From Daldinia sp. FL1419 (taxonomy: Eukaryota > Ascomycota > Sordariomycetes > Xylariales > Hypoxylaceae), in assembly GCA_025201765.1 (NCBI GenBank), contig MU623393.1, forward strand, positions 146,882 through 210,881: a stretch of DNA of 64,000 nucleotides. The letters are read 5' to 3'. Made by a program: the position numbers and the translations under genes. Shown piece after piece: positions 1 to 10,157 of this stretch (the stretch's first letter is position 1; every line of letters starts with the position of its first letter). Under the pieces are notes generated by a model. It was not told where the DNA came from. It ran no database searches and saw only the letters and a program-made list of their open reading frames with translations.

Positions 1-3000
1 GAGCCACTGGCGCTTATTGCTATTTCTGATGGTCAAGAGCTCGAAAATATAACCTTTAACAAGAGACAATCCGCCAATGGCCTTGCGCCAACTATGGTAG
101 AGAGGAATATAAGGACCTTGTACCAAGAGCTTGAAGAGTTGCGAGATACCTACCCAAAGATCCTTACACATCAAGTGCTCATATTTGATTATGCGCCACA
201 GGTTGACACTACAATTCCTATCCCCGAAGGTATAAAAACAGTCCCACCGCTGGAAAACTCCAAGAGGACCACACTTAGGACTGTTATGTGTGATATATCA
301 TCCTTGTTACTGGCAGAGATGACAACCCTTGCTAAGTCGTTTGAGGGGACGACATCTATAGATTCTCCCGGCCAAGCTCCTGCGAGGCCGGGACTCAATG
401 GGACATCGTGGACTTCAGACGATGCGAACCCTGCTGCAAGGAGGAACTCCCAATTTGCCTTGTCCACCGTTACAAGGTCGGCATCGACTAGCGGTACTGC
501 GGATAGGAGCCAAGCCCGGATGTCTATGCCCGTACCTTTCAAAACTCTCCCTTTTGGGTCTAATAGTTCGACCCCTTCAGCCCGGCCTACAACTCCAGTC
601 CGTAGCGGGCTCTCTAACCCCCCAACTACGTTTGATGACATTACTAGCCCAGGGGGGAGCAATTCCGAACCACCGGCCCCCGAACCGCCTCGCCCGGGTT
701 CCGCCGGCGGAACGAAACCAGCAAGCCAGGACAGGTTTTCAATAATGGGTTTTGGGTCTGGTAGTTTGAACGAGAGGTTGAGGAACAAAAGTCGAGGACG
801 AGTGATGATTTTAGTAGGATCCTTATACCTTCAAGCTGGGCGGTGGACGGACGCGCTAAAAGAGCTAATTGAAGGCGCAACCATTGCGAAATCTATCAAC
901 GACCATTTGTGGCATGGAAAAGCGCTCGAGCTTATCACAATATGCCTGCTTTTACTTGGCTGGGTTGGAGTCGAGTTTCAAGTTCCTGCAGTATGCCTAC
1001 CGCCGAACGAGAAATCGATCAGCGCCATAGCTAAAGGGCCAGCAGAACTCGAGGAGGGCGATGCTGAACAACCGAAACACCTTCGGCACTTACAGACAAT
1101 TCTCCCAGATCTGCTTGATAGAATAGTAGCACTATATTCAAGGGTATCTGGTGAACAGCTCCCTCCATTCCCGCTTTCGGAAGCTATCGTCAGATTCTGC
1201 ACACTGCTTACATTCCTTCATTTATGCGAGGGGAGGCTTGATAAGAAGATGTTGGAAAAAGTCGTCCTTGGTAACGTGCCTACGAGCTCTCTTACGACAT
1301 CCCCTCGCCTTATTATTATACCTCCTCGTACTCAAATCGCGACTTTGCTATTCAAGGCTTTCCCTTCATCCACGCCTGAACTGCTTACAACGGTAGACCG
1401 TGCGATTATTTTGAGCGGTATTTCTTCTATTCTTGGCTTACTGGGATTCCATAGAAAAAAGGCCATGGTCGTGCGGGAATTGGTATCTGTACTAATCACC
1501 GGGTTGGTCGAAGCAAGAACACGAGGCGCTGCTGAAGTGGGCATTCATCCAGCAGCTGGACTAGTGGCGCTCAATGCCGTCAACGGACACGGTAATGGTG
1601 CAGGGGCCCTTGAGCTGGGCGAGGGAGATATAGAGCATGGAATTGATGCGTTCCTCGGACTGCTATCCAAAATCTACGGAATTGTCGGTTTCGATAGTGA
1701 TACGCGTAAAACCTCTAAGTTGTCCCAAGCAAGTGACACAGACGAGGAAGTCATCTCGAGAATCCAGAGCCAATCTGCCATCAGACAGTTTGGATTCCAA
1801 AATGTCAAGCTTAACGTTCTTCGGGCTTGTATTAATTTCTCCGAAGCTTTACCAGATTTCAACGGAGTACTGAAGTTTTCAAGCGACCTGTTGCGCACTG
1901 CTGGAAGCGGAGTTGCTCCAGGGCCGCGTCGAGAAGATGCAGCGCCGGTAATCACAAGAGACGAGCAGATTAGGTTGGCAAATAATATCTCAAAGACAGC
2001 TGGTTTGTCTCAGAAGTTGGGTTTGGAAACCCTCCCGGCAGAATACTGGGACGAATTCCTTGTCCGGGGGATCACGATGGATCCTTTACCGCAAACTAGA
2101 ACACCAATACCGCATTCCAAGAATGTTTTACCAGGCGTAACAACGGCGCGCACCTCGCAAGACGTAAATCCCTTCATATATAACCCATTTGTAAGAGACT
2201 CAGAAAAGGCGGCAGTAGAGAGGATACTTGTTGCTGGAGAAGCAGCAGCCTTCAGGGTTACGCTTCAGAACCCGTTTGAAATCGACGTGGATATCGAGAG
2301 CATCAAATTAGATGCAGACGGTGCCGATTTCGAGTCGTCTACAACAAGCACAATAATAGGGCCGTATCGTACACAGATCCTAAAACTTACCGGGACTCCC
2401 AAGACCGCTGGTTCGTTCAAGGTAACTGGGGCTGTTGTGAAAGTACGCGGATGCCGCGAGAGAAGGTTCCCTATTTTCCCTCAACCATGGGCCCCGGATA
2501 CAGAAACCAAGGTCAAGGGGATTGGGTTGGCTTCGTTAGAACAGATCAAGAAGTTGCCTTTTTCTGGGCCTTCACTGAGCCCAGATAGCATTGGACTGAG
2601 CGCTATCCCCGCCCAGCCCATCATCGCTATTAAATCCACGTCTCTCCTTCAGTCTTCAGTCATGATCCTTGAAGGAGAGAGGCGAGTCTTCTCTGTGACA
2701 CTTCAAAATCTTTCGCAAACTACGCCAGCAGATTTGCTACTTTTCTCCTTCCAAGACTCAACTCAAGGCCCCTTACAAACGGCCTTGACGAGTAGAGACG
2801 CAACACCCGCAGAACTGTACGAGTATGAGCTTATCCTTGCGAGGAAACAGGCCTTACGATTACGCAAGGTCGACGATTCCAAGAGATACATAGCACCGGG
2901 AGGCACTGCTACCTTTGACTTCGAGATTCTCGGAAAACCCGGTCTTACGAACGGGACTATCCAAGTCGATTATGCATACCTTGGCGTACCTCAATCCGAA

Positions 3001-4071
3001 ATCACAGAGCAATTCCATACTCGCCAAGTTTGTCTCGACTTGACCATTACCGTCAATGCTAGCATTGAACTCGCGAGGATGGATGTTCTGCCTCTTACAG
3101 CAGGCGTGCCTAAACCTATCTGGACTCGCGTGGGTGCAGAAGAGGCGGAAATAGAATCATCCCTGTCCGATGAAGGCTACTGTCTTCTTTTACTTGATCT
3201 ACGGAATGCTTGGCCGAGCGACATGCAAGTATCTCTCAAAGCGGATAGCGGCATCATGATAAAGGAACATATTTTACCGGGAAATACCAACCGTGTCGTA
3301 TTCCCTGTTCCAAGAGTGTATATAGAAGATCCCCACGCATCCATACCCGCTCTTAACCCCTCTCGAAATCGCCAATTCGTCGTCAGCACCAGCAAGATCA
3401 CACCTGAAACCGAGCGCGGCAACCGCGAGGCTTTCTGGTACCGCGAAAAGGTTTTGGAAAAGCTATCGGGCACCTGGAAGACCCTATCCGGACCTGTGAG
3501 AGAAGGCACCATTGAACTACGTGGTATTCGCCTCGCACCGCGTATGATTGAAGCGATCAAGATCGACGAGGTTGGAATTGATATTTCCATAAAGGATGTG
3601 GAAGCCGAAGATGAGGACGGGGACAACAAGTTGCAGGAGAGGCACAGCACGATCTTTACGGACGAGTTCGCGCAAGTCAAGGTCGTTATAACAAACCGTA
3701 TGAGCGAACCCTTCTATCCTACGTTACGCCTTATGCCTTCTCTCTGCCATCGGCCCTTAAGCGTAGCCTTGGACTTCACGCGCAAGTTCGCGTGGAACGG
3801 CGCCCTGCAGCAGACTCTACCGCTAGTCGAGGCCAAGTCTAGCACGGAGGTCGTAATCGGTGTTACGGCGCTGTGCCGCGGAGAATTCGAGATCTCGGCA
3901 TCGGTCGAGGAGACGCAGCTCTGGGTACCGGAGGAGAACGACGCGAGGGAGAAGGGGAAACAGCGCTCCGAGACGGAGATACTAATGGATGCTGTGCTGG
4001 GCGCGAAGGAGAGGCGTTTGTGGCATTCTAGACGGCCGTGCTTGGTTAGTGTGAGGGATAGGGGGGGTTAG
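1..4071 (+). CDS. TRS120: TRAPP II complex subunit Trs120 (TRAPPC9/HypA family), 5' partial
   Basis: Subunit of the TRAPP II tethering complex, which activates Ypt31/Rab11-type GTPases at the late Golgi; the Aspergillus orthologue is hypA. The frame is open from base 1, and the residues before the ATG at 94 (including GQELENITFNKRQSANGLAP) match the family, so the true start lies upstream and 94 is an internal Met. About 1,356 residues are visible up to the TAG at 4069-4071. A low-complexity Ser/Pro/Thr-rich stretch (about codons 125-240 from base 1) follows the N-terminal part, then helical repeat-like sequence, then a beta-rich C-terminal half with motifs such as NPFIYNPFV. No intron is needed in the visible part. 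A very large single exon is normal for this gene. Confidence 0.93.
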   Translation, partial: EPLALIAISDGQELENITFNKRQSANGLAPTMVERNIRTLYQELEELRDTYPKILTHQVLIFDYAPQVDTTIPIPEGIKTVPPLENSKRTTLRTVMCDISSLLLAEMTTLAKSFEGTTSIDSPGQAPARPGLNGTSWTSDDANPAARRNSQFALSTVTRSASTSGTADRSQARMSMPVPFKTLPFGSNSSTPSARPTTPVRSGLSNPPTTFDDITSPGGSNSEPPAPEPPRPGSAGGTKPASQDRFSIMGFGSGSLNERLRNKSRGRVMILVGSLYLQAGRWTDALKELIEGATIAKSINDHLWHGKALELITICLLLLGWVGVEFQVPAVCLPPNEKSISAIAKGPAELEEGDAEQPKHLRHLQTILPDLLDRIVALYSRVSGEQLPPFPLSEAIVRFCTLLTFLHLCEGRLDKKMLEKVVLGNVPTSSLTTSPRLIIIPPRTQIATLLFKAFPSSTPELLTTVDRAIILSGISSILGLLGFHRKKAMVVRELVSVLITGLVEARTRGAAEVGIHPAAGLVALNAVNGHGNGAGALELGEGDIEHGIDAFLGLLSKIYGIVGFDSDTRKTSKLSQASDTDEEVISRIQSQSAIRQFGFQNVKLNVLRACINFSEALPDFNGVLKFSSDLLRTAGSGVAPGPRREDAAPVITRDEQIRLANNISKTAGLSQKLGLETLPAEYWDEFLVRGITMDPLPQTRTPIPHSKNVLPGVTTARTSQDVNPFIYNPFVRDSEKAAVERILVAGEAAAFRVTLQNPFEIDVDIESIKLDADGADFESSTTSTIIGPYRTQILKLTGTPKTAGSFKVTGAVVKVRGCRERRFPIFPQPWAPDTETKVKGIGLASLEQIKKLPFSGPSLSPDSIGLSAIPAQPIIAIKSTSLLQSSVMILEGERRVFSVTLQNLSQTTPADLLLFSFQDSTQGPLQTALTSRDATPAELYEYELILARKQALRLRKVDDSKRYIAPGGTATFDFEILGKPGLTNGTIQVDYAYLGVPQSEITEQFHTRQVCLDLTITVNASIELARMDVLPLTAGVPKPIWTRVGAEEAEIESSLSDEGYCLLLLDLRNAWPSDMQVSLKADSGIMIKEHILPGNTNRVVFPVPRVYIEDPHASIPALNPSRNRQFVVSTSKITPETERGNREAFWYREKVLEKLSGTWKTLSGPVREGTIELRGIRLAPRMIEAIKIDEVGIDISIKDVEAEDEDGDNKLQERHSTIFTDEFAQVKVVITNRMSEPFYPTLRLMPSLCHRPLSVALDFTRKFAWNGALQQTLPLVEAKSSTEVVIGVTALCRGEFEISASVEETQLWVPEENDAREKGKQRSETEILMDAVLGAKERRLWHSRRPCLVSVRDRGG

Positions 4072-4896
4072 CGAGACGAGGAACTGAACTGAACTGAACT
4101 GGGCTGAGCTGAGCTAAGCTGAGCTAAGCTAAGGGAGATGAGGATATGTGGTGGGACGAGCAGTTGGGGTGGTCCTGTGATTGTGGAGGCGAGCGCATGG
4201 GATCATGTGTAAAAGAGAATTTCAAAGATATTAAATGAAATGAGTCGATCGATGATGATGAGAGTAGATGAGATGAGGTCCGAGGACCGCTGTAGTTGAA
4301 GTTACGCACAATGCTATACCACCTATGTTTTGGTTTCCAACTGCCGCGTATACCATGTCGATGTGTCTGTGTAACGAAGGCTATTCGTCCTAGGACCTAG
4401 GTATTAAGATTGCTAGAATGTTTAGGCTGGGGGGGAGTGATGGTAGGTTGTACGAGGGTGTATGATGGCTAATCTACCTAGTTTGAATTGTCGTGTATCC
4501 TACGACGGAGCTTTGTGTGAGGAGTCAGGCATTGCCCTGAATGACCTCTGGTAACCACCTACCTAGTCCCGGATATTCTTCCTTATTCCATTTACTTTTG
4601 GTAGCTTATTTTGGTCTGCCTTAGGGTAGTAACGTGGAATATATGCCTATATTCGTACAATAGCAGCAGAGTCAGGATCAGGGGGGGTTAGGAAAACGAA
4701 AATAATGATCTGGGTCATGTACCTGATATCAAATAGGCGTCTATTATGTCACAGTATGACAAAATAATGCTGAAGCTTTTATTGCCCAAAGGTGACGCTA
4801 TTTTGTTGGTCGACTCTCGTCAAAGCCTCGTGATATATTCATTATCATCCTGTACGGTATGGCTTCCCGCCAGGACCGTTACTGTGGCCGTTCATC
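4072..4896. other. Convergent intergenic spacer, no gene
   Basis: Space between the 3' ends of TRS120 and the ASX-homology gene. It holds a GAACT/GAGCT pentamer tract just after the TRS120 stop (listed separately) and GA-rich sequence. No coding signal or RNA gene is seen. Confidence 0.6.
4081..4133. repeat. Pentanucleotide tandem repeat (GAACT/GAGCT/AAGCT)
   Basis: An imperfect 5-bp array starts 10 bases after the TRS120 stop: gaact x3, then gggct, gagct, gagct, aagct and further variants. It lies in the presumed 3' UTR or terminator region and looks like a diverged microsatellite. Confidence 0.85.
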
Positions 4897-6188
4897 TTAC
4901 ATTATCATCATCATGCTATCCGTAGATGGCCGATAAGAAACTCCATCTTCCTTCACCTCAGACCTTTCTACTGTCTCCTCGTCCGATTGTCCCTCTTCGC
5001 CCACTTGGGCTGTACTCTCTACTCCTTGCATCGCGTCCGGATGCTGGTCGTCTTTGTCCCCAATCTCACCAAGTTCTCCCCGTTCTCGTATTCCGTCATC
5101 TTTGTATGGCACTTTTATATCCGTATGCTCCTCACCATGATGCGAACTCTGCGCGTCCCGTACATCTTCCGCATTGTCTGTTTCTCCTAGTTCAGGTATT
5201 GCCATGCCCCAATCTCGCACAAAACGCGCAGAGACGTACTCATCATAAAATCCGACCTCGCGCTTCCTGTGGGCTGTTTGTGCCTGGCGGATCCATTCTG
5301 GATCGTGCCATCCTTTGGTTAGGTCATCTTGGTACCGCGCTATATCGTGGCGGAAGTTGTTGTTATTTCTAAGCGCTGCAATGTTTGGCCTTGCATTTTC
5401 AGTGCCGGCGTCTAGAATTTCCTCCTCATCTGGAAACTTGGCTAATACTTGTTGCTTCTCCTCTGCACTCAGCAAGTCCCAAGCTTGTGGGCTACAAAGT
5501 AGCTCCTGCGACTTTGTTAGTAATAATATACGAGAATAACAAGGCTGAAATAGAGATATGCGAAAAGTAATTTGTAGATATTTTCGCCGGAAATAGAATG
5601 TTAGGATCTACTTACTCGAAGCTGGGCGGTTGCTAAAGGTGCTCGAGGGTTTGTAAGCATCTCATCGGGGTTGTCATATTTTGATCTACCCTTTCGAGTA
5701 TTGGAGGATGTCTCGTTGGCGTTAGATTTGCTCTTTTTCGTAGCCGGTCCCTCGTTTGCAAGCCCTTGTCCTTCCATGTTATTACTCACGTTAATTGTGT
5801 CTGCTTCCTCTGACTTGGAAGACACTAAAACAATTTTCAACTTAGGCGGTTGAGAAGGTTGAGAAGGTTGAGAAGGTTGAGAAGGTTGAGAAGGGGCATC
5901 GCTCTTTGCCGTTGATGGGCGGCTGTTGGCTTGAGAGTTGGAACGAGTGGAACGAGTAGAATGAGTAGTGCGGACAGTAATCACGTCGCCGACCTCTTCC
6001 TCACGAGGTCCTTCAGCGTCCGGAGGCTTTTTATTATTTCCACTAAAAGCTAAGTTTTTAGAAGATAGCTCGTCGGAGGAGGAGTTGTTATGTATAAGAG
6101 CAGTTTTCTTGGATGTCCTGGCTGATCTTCTGGCGGGCTCTTTAGACTTCTCCGCGGTCGCGCTATTGTTTCTCCTCTTTGGAGGCAT
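4897..6188 (-). CDS. ASX-homology (ASXH/DEUBAD-like) domain protein, two exons
   Basis: Exons 6188-5616 and 5505-4897 (minus), intron 5615-5506 (GTAAGT donor, CAG acceptor), giving 393 residues. Across the junction the protein reads NPRAPLATAQLR then ELLCSPQAWDLLSAEEKQQ, followed by a KFPDEEEIL segment. This is the ASXH (Asx homology) pattern, the domain that in animals lets ASXL/Asx activate the BAP1/Calypso H2A deubiquitinase. The N-terminal 190 residues are basic and Ser-rich (MPPKRR start, KKSKS and RKGRSK patches), probably disordered and nuclear, with a QPS tripeptide repeat. The C-terminal tail is acidic. The chromatin role comes from animal homologues; the fungal partner is not known to me. 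Confidence 0.82.
5849..5896. repeat. 9-bp coding minisatellite (GGTTGAGAA)n
   Basis: About five copies of a 9-bp unit inside exon 1 of the ASXH-domain gene. On the minus strand it encodes repeated Gln-Pro-Ser. The unit length keeps the frame, so copy-number change would be tolerated. Confidence 0.9.
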
Positions 6189-7411
6189 GTTTGAGTGAAT
6201 TGAAGTGAATAAGTAAAAGGAGAGGCCGGCGGTAATGGGCGGAAATGAAGAAGTAGGCTCTCAAATTAATTAAAGAGTTGCATCTGCAACGAGCCGGATG
6301 AGAGACGAGAGACGAGAGACGAGAGACGAGAGATGATAGGTAAAAGAAAGTTGGATACAAGGTAGGTACCTAACCTAGGTAATTAATCAATTCATGACAC
6401 CACAGAAAATGTGGTGTATAGAAGAATTGTATTAATGGAAAACGCCTAAACCTAGTCGAATAGGTAAAAGGTTATCGGAGCTGCGCATAGTAAAAGATGG
6501 CAAGAACACGAAGGACAGCTCTTGTCCTCCGGGCTTTGTTTGTCATTGTATCCTTATACTTCTGGAAAATACCTAACCTAGCTGAATAGCTCTTGAGGCA
6601 GCTGCGGCGAGAGATGTATGTAAGTGACCTCTTACAGGTACCTACCTAAGTAATGTGACAATGACCTAAAAGGGTAATAAAGACTGGTTGGTGCAGACTG
6701 ATAGGTGGATTACTGCTATTTTAGACCCAAAAAACCAAGCTAGAATAAGGCCTACATCTGCTACTTACATAGTAAATGTTCTAGCTTTGCTGCTTTGTCA
6801 CATAGCATCTGTAATCGATAAGAGATCTTCCTTACCTTACATTATATGTACGTAAGTCGAATCCACAGCCGAATTAACCAATCTCTATCCCTGGCGTTGC
6901 ATTGCCGACGTTGAATCGAACTTACCAAGGCCAATGAACCAAGGTTAATCAACACAAAGCTCGAAGAGTGCGAGACGTTGGAGATACCTTCACCAAAACT
7001 ACCTATCTAATATAGCACCATTTTCTCTCTAGCGAATGCCCCTCAAAACTGATATGTGAAAAGAAGTTTCATACCAAAGTAAATCATTGTCAAGCCGATT
7101 TAATTATTTGGGACCTAGGGGAAACTTACGTTAGGTGCCTGTTTATTTATTCCATCTTTAGGACTTGTACAGCTTGCCTTTTTTATTTATTTTATTTCAT
7201 CTTATTTTAGACACGTACGCCACATACGCTACATTCTACGTACTACTACTACTACCACTACGTACTGCATATTCCTACTCCTACTATTACCACGTCTCTT
7301 TTATATCCTTCTTCCGGCGTTACTTAGCGCTAGGTAGACAATCAATACCTCTCCTCGAGTGTATCCTCGAAAACGCTACGCGACCGACCGCGCGACCACG
7401 CAATCCAAAAT
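6189..7411. promoter_or_regulatory. Divergent promoter region between ASXH gene and SEC22
   Basis: About 1.2 kb between two divergent start codons. It contains a GAGACGA heptamer array (about 6300-6334), a dispersed TACCTA/CCTAGGTA motif at 6361-6382, and pyrimidine/ACTACTAC-rich sequence just before SEC22. No separate gene is supported; the small frames here lack family signal. Confidence 0.5.
6300..6334. repeat. 7-bp tandem repeat (GAGACGA)n
   Basis: Four to five copies of gagacga in a row, about 110 bp upstream of the ASXH gene start codon, so probably in its 5' UTR or core promoter. Confidence 0.85.
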
Positions 7412-8298
7412 ATGATCAGGTCAACGCAGATAGCCCGTCTGGGCGACGGTATGCACTACATATACACTACATATACACTACATATACACGATACAACTCG
7501 CCTTGGAGCCTCGGCTGATAAGGATATAGGCTTGATGCTTTGCGCATCCGTCGACGACGAACAAGTACGTTGCAAATCTCCAGCTCAGCAATGCCACGGC
7601 TATTCATATCATACCTATATACTAAACGCTGTCGCTACTACCAGACAGAATCCTCCCTCCCTGAAGTCAAGTCGCAAACGAAAATCATACTGCGACGACT
7701 AAACCGCAACGCCGAACCCCAAGCCAGCATCGAAAGCGGCAATTACACAATCCAGTACGCGCACACGTTTCCTTCTTCCCCTTCCGATTCCATAGTCCAG
7801 AGCTAACCCCATCTTCCCAAACCAAACAGCTACCTCATCGCCAACGACGTAGTCTACATCTGCATCAGCGAGCGGTCCTACCCGCGCAAGCTAGCCTTCA
7901 CATACCTCTCCGACCTATCCGCCGAATTCTCGCAATCCTACCCTTCGCACCAACTCCACTCCCCGTCCCTCCGCCCCTACGCCTTCATGGAATTCGACAC
8001 CTTCATCACCCGCACCAAGGCCTTGTACGCCGACGCGCGCGCCGCCCAGGGCCTGGACAGGTTAAACGACGAGCTGCGCGACGTCACCAAGGTCATGACC
8101 AAGAATATCGAGGACTTGCTGTATCGCGGGGATAGCTTGGACCGCATGGGCGAGATGAGTTCTAGACTGAGGGACGATAGTCGCAAGTACAGGAAGGCGG
8201 CTGTCAAGATAAATTGGGATCTGTTGATCAAGCAGTATGCGCCGATTGGCGTGTTTGTGCTGATTGTGCTGCTGTTTATTTGGTTCCGGTTCTTTTGA
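7412..8298 (+). CDS. SEC22: Vesicle-trafficking R-SNARE Sec22, four exons
   Basis: Exons 7412-7448, 7530-7564, 7645-7754 and 7830-8298; introns of 81, 80 and 75 bp, all GT-AG. The spliced product is 216 residues, the usual Sec22 length. Landmarks in order: MIRSTQIARL start, CASVDDEQ, LRRLNRN, YLIANDVVYICI and SYPRKLAFTYL (longin domain), then the SNARE motif containing NIEDLLYRGDSLD and a C-terminal membrane anchor starting IKQYAPIGVFVL. Sec22 works in ER-Golgi transport in both directions. Intron 1 carries a CTGAT branch site and a 12-bp tandem repeat; intron 3 has GCTAAC. Only exon 4 is visible as a long frame, so a single-frame search misses the longin half. Confidence 0.96.
7452..7493. 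repeat. 12-bp tandem repeat in SEC22 intron 1
   Basis: Three to four copies of CACTACATATA(C) fill the first half of intron 1 of SEC22. The donor and CTGAT branch site are outside the array. Confidence 0.85.
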
Positions 8299-8870
8299 GA
8301 TCGGTCACTGCTGGTGGCGGCAAGGGGTAGAGGGATAAAGGTTGGGAAACGTGAGAAGAACGAGGAGCTACGCAAGGTCCGTTAGGTAGGACTTATGTAT
8401 ACCTATACATGTATGCGCAGGCATGTATCACCAACGAGGAGAGGCATAGTTGGGCAAGCAAGAGTTCAATTCTCAAGTGTATTATTTGAACTCGAGCAGT
8501 ACAGTAAACTAGTTAATTCGGCCGCCTAGAGAAATCTTGGGACTGGTTTCTCAGAAGGCATAGTTCTAATATCCAAGCTAATCAGACTACTTCTGAGTTC
8601 CTTTTCCATTCTTTCAGCTTGTTGAATGCTCAGCCCTCCCCTTTATAGGCCCCGGTGACAGATACTCAATCTATAAATGCGAGGCCCTTCTTCCTTTTTT
8701 CGACGACGCCTAAACGCCTTTGCTCTTATAAACCTATGATGATGGATTAGATGTGTATATAGATAGTTAATGCAGGCTCCAAACGCCGTCGTGTAATTAA
8801 GCACCCAATCTGGGATTATCAAATAGCCTCCCCTCCTTATATCATTTTCCCTTTCCTTTTTCCTTCCCCT
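8299..8870. other. Convergent spacer, no gene
   Basis: About 570 bp between the stops of SEC22 and the downstream minus-strand zinc-finger gene. Only T-rich sequence near 8690-8705 and 8845-8865 is notable; nothing coding is seen. Confidence 0.55.
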
Positions 8871-10157
8871 TCACATAACGCTGCAGTTGGAAGTGCTCGG
8901 CACGATAGACGCGTGGCTCCACTCGAGATGCTCCTGGAAAGCGGCGACGCTTTCGAAGCCGCGGCCCTGGGTATACCGCACGCGCTCCATATCGCCGTCC
9001 CCCTGCTCCTCGTAGTAATACTCCTCGCAGTGGGGACATAGGATCCGCGAGCGAAACTCGCCCAGGTCGGGCGGCACGTGGTTCGCTATGGCGACGGGCG
9101 CGAACACGATCGTCTTCTGCTCGCCGTTCGAGAGCGCGATGCCCCTGGCCTGCCAATTCGCCATCGCGGGATTGACTTCGACATCGGGATCACCGCTACT
9201 GCTGGTCGTAGCGGTATTCGTATTGCCGCCGCTCGTCCCGCTTCCTTGCGTCGTACTCGTAACCGGTGCGGGGAGATCGTCGTTGCGCGGGGGAGGCTGA
9301 GTTATCCGCGTAGTTGGGACCGCGCGCAGGTCCTCCCAGACCAAAAACCCGTCGCAGAAGTCGCATACGAACGCCACGTCTCTCTCCGCGTATCTTTCAA
9401 ACTTTCCCGCCTGGGCACATGCCGCCCTCTCGTCCTCGACGCGGACGTTGCGACCCTTTTGCACGCGGTATACCTGCAAGGCGCCTAGACATCTTACGCT
9501 CTCGGCTGATGTTTCGATTTGATGCGCGGAGTGGATTCTGCGGGCGGCGCGGCATTGGGTCCGGTGCAAGTCCCGGCGGAGAGCGGTGGTTTCTTGCGCC
9601 CAGGAGGGATCGATAGGACCACCGTGGCGAACCCAGTCTTTAAAGGTCTGCGTGTGTAGCTCGAAACGCGTGCATAGGATACGGAGGTCTTCGAGGGTTT
9701 CGTCTGTTGAAGGCGCAAAGCAGGATTAGGCTTATTAGGTCAACTTCTCTTTCAGGGAGCAGGTCGTCTTTTAGTCTTTAAAGGCTATGCAACGCGGGCA
9801 GATTGCACAGGCAGCACCAAGCGTCGTACGCCATTACGGGTGAAAGGTTTGGTAGGTGAATTTATGGAAATGTATGGATGGGAAGGTATAGAAAGGTATA
9901 GAAAAGGTGTAGAAAAGGGGTGGGGTGGCACTTAGCATACCTATGCGGTCGTTCTCGTAGTAAAACCTTCCATTGACAAGATCAGGTAATTCCTGGAAAT
10001 CCTTCTTTGCTTCGTCGAGAGTTTCCTCTAACAAACGTAGCTGTTCGAATTCGTCCGATCCCCAAGACCTCTTGTCAGCGAACATCAAGATGCGCAGGCC
10101 ATCGTTGAGTGAGTTCGCGATGACTGCCAGGAGCGAGCCAACGGTCTCGTGGCTCAT
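8871..10157 (-). CDS. Uncharacterised zinc-finger-like protein with C-terminal CaaX box
   Basis: Exons 10157-9941 and 9703-8871 (minus), intron 9940-9704 (237 bp, GTATGC donor, AACAG acceptor); 349 residues. I do not recognise the family. The N-terminal half is helical, acidic and soluble. The second half has CxxC at C186/C189 (CDFC), a Thr/Ser/Gly-rich linker, CxxC at C295/C298 (CPHC) and H331/H336 (in FQEHLEWSH), so Cys/His residues could bind one or two zinc ions. The protein ends ...CSVM, a plausible CaaX prenylation signal (Met favours farnesylation in known enzymes). Splicing is needed: the 3' exon alone has no ATG at its beginning. Function is unknown; membrane attachment is inference. 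Confidence 0.75.
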
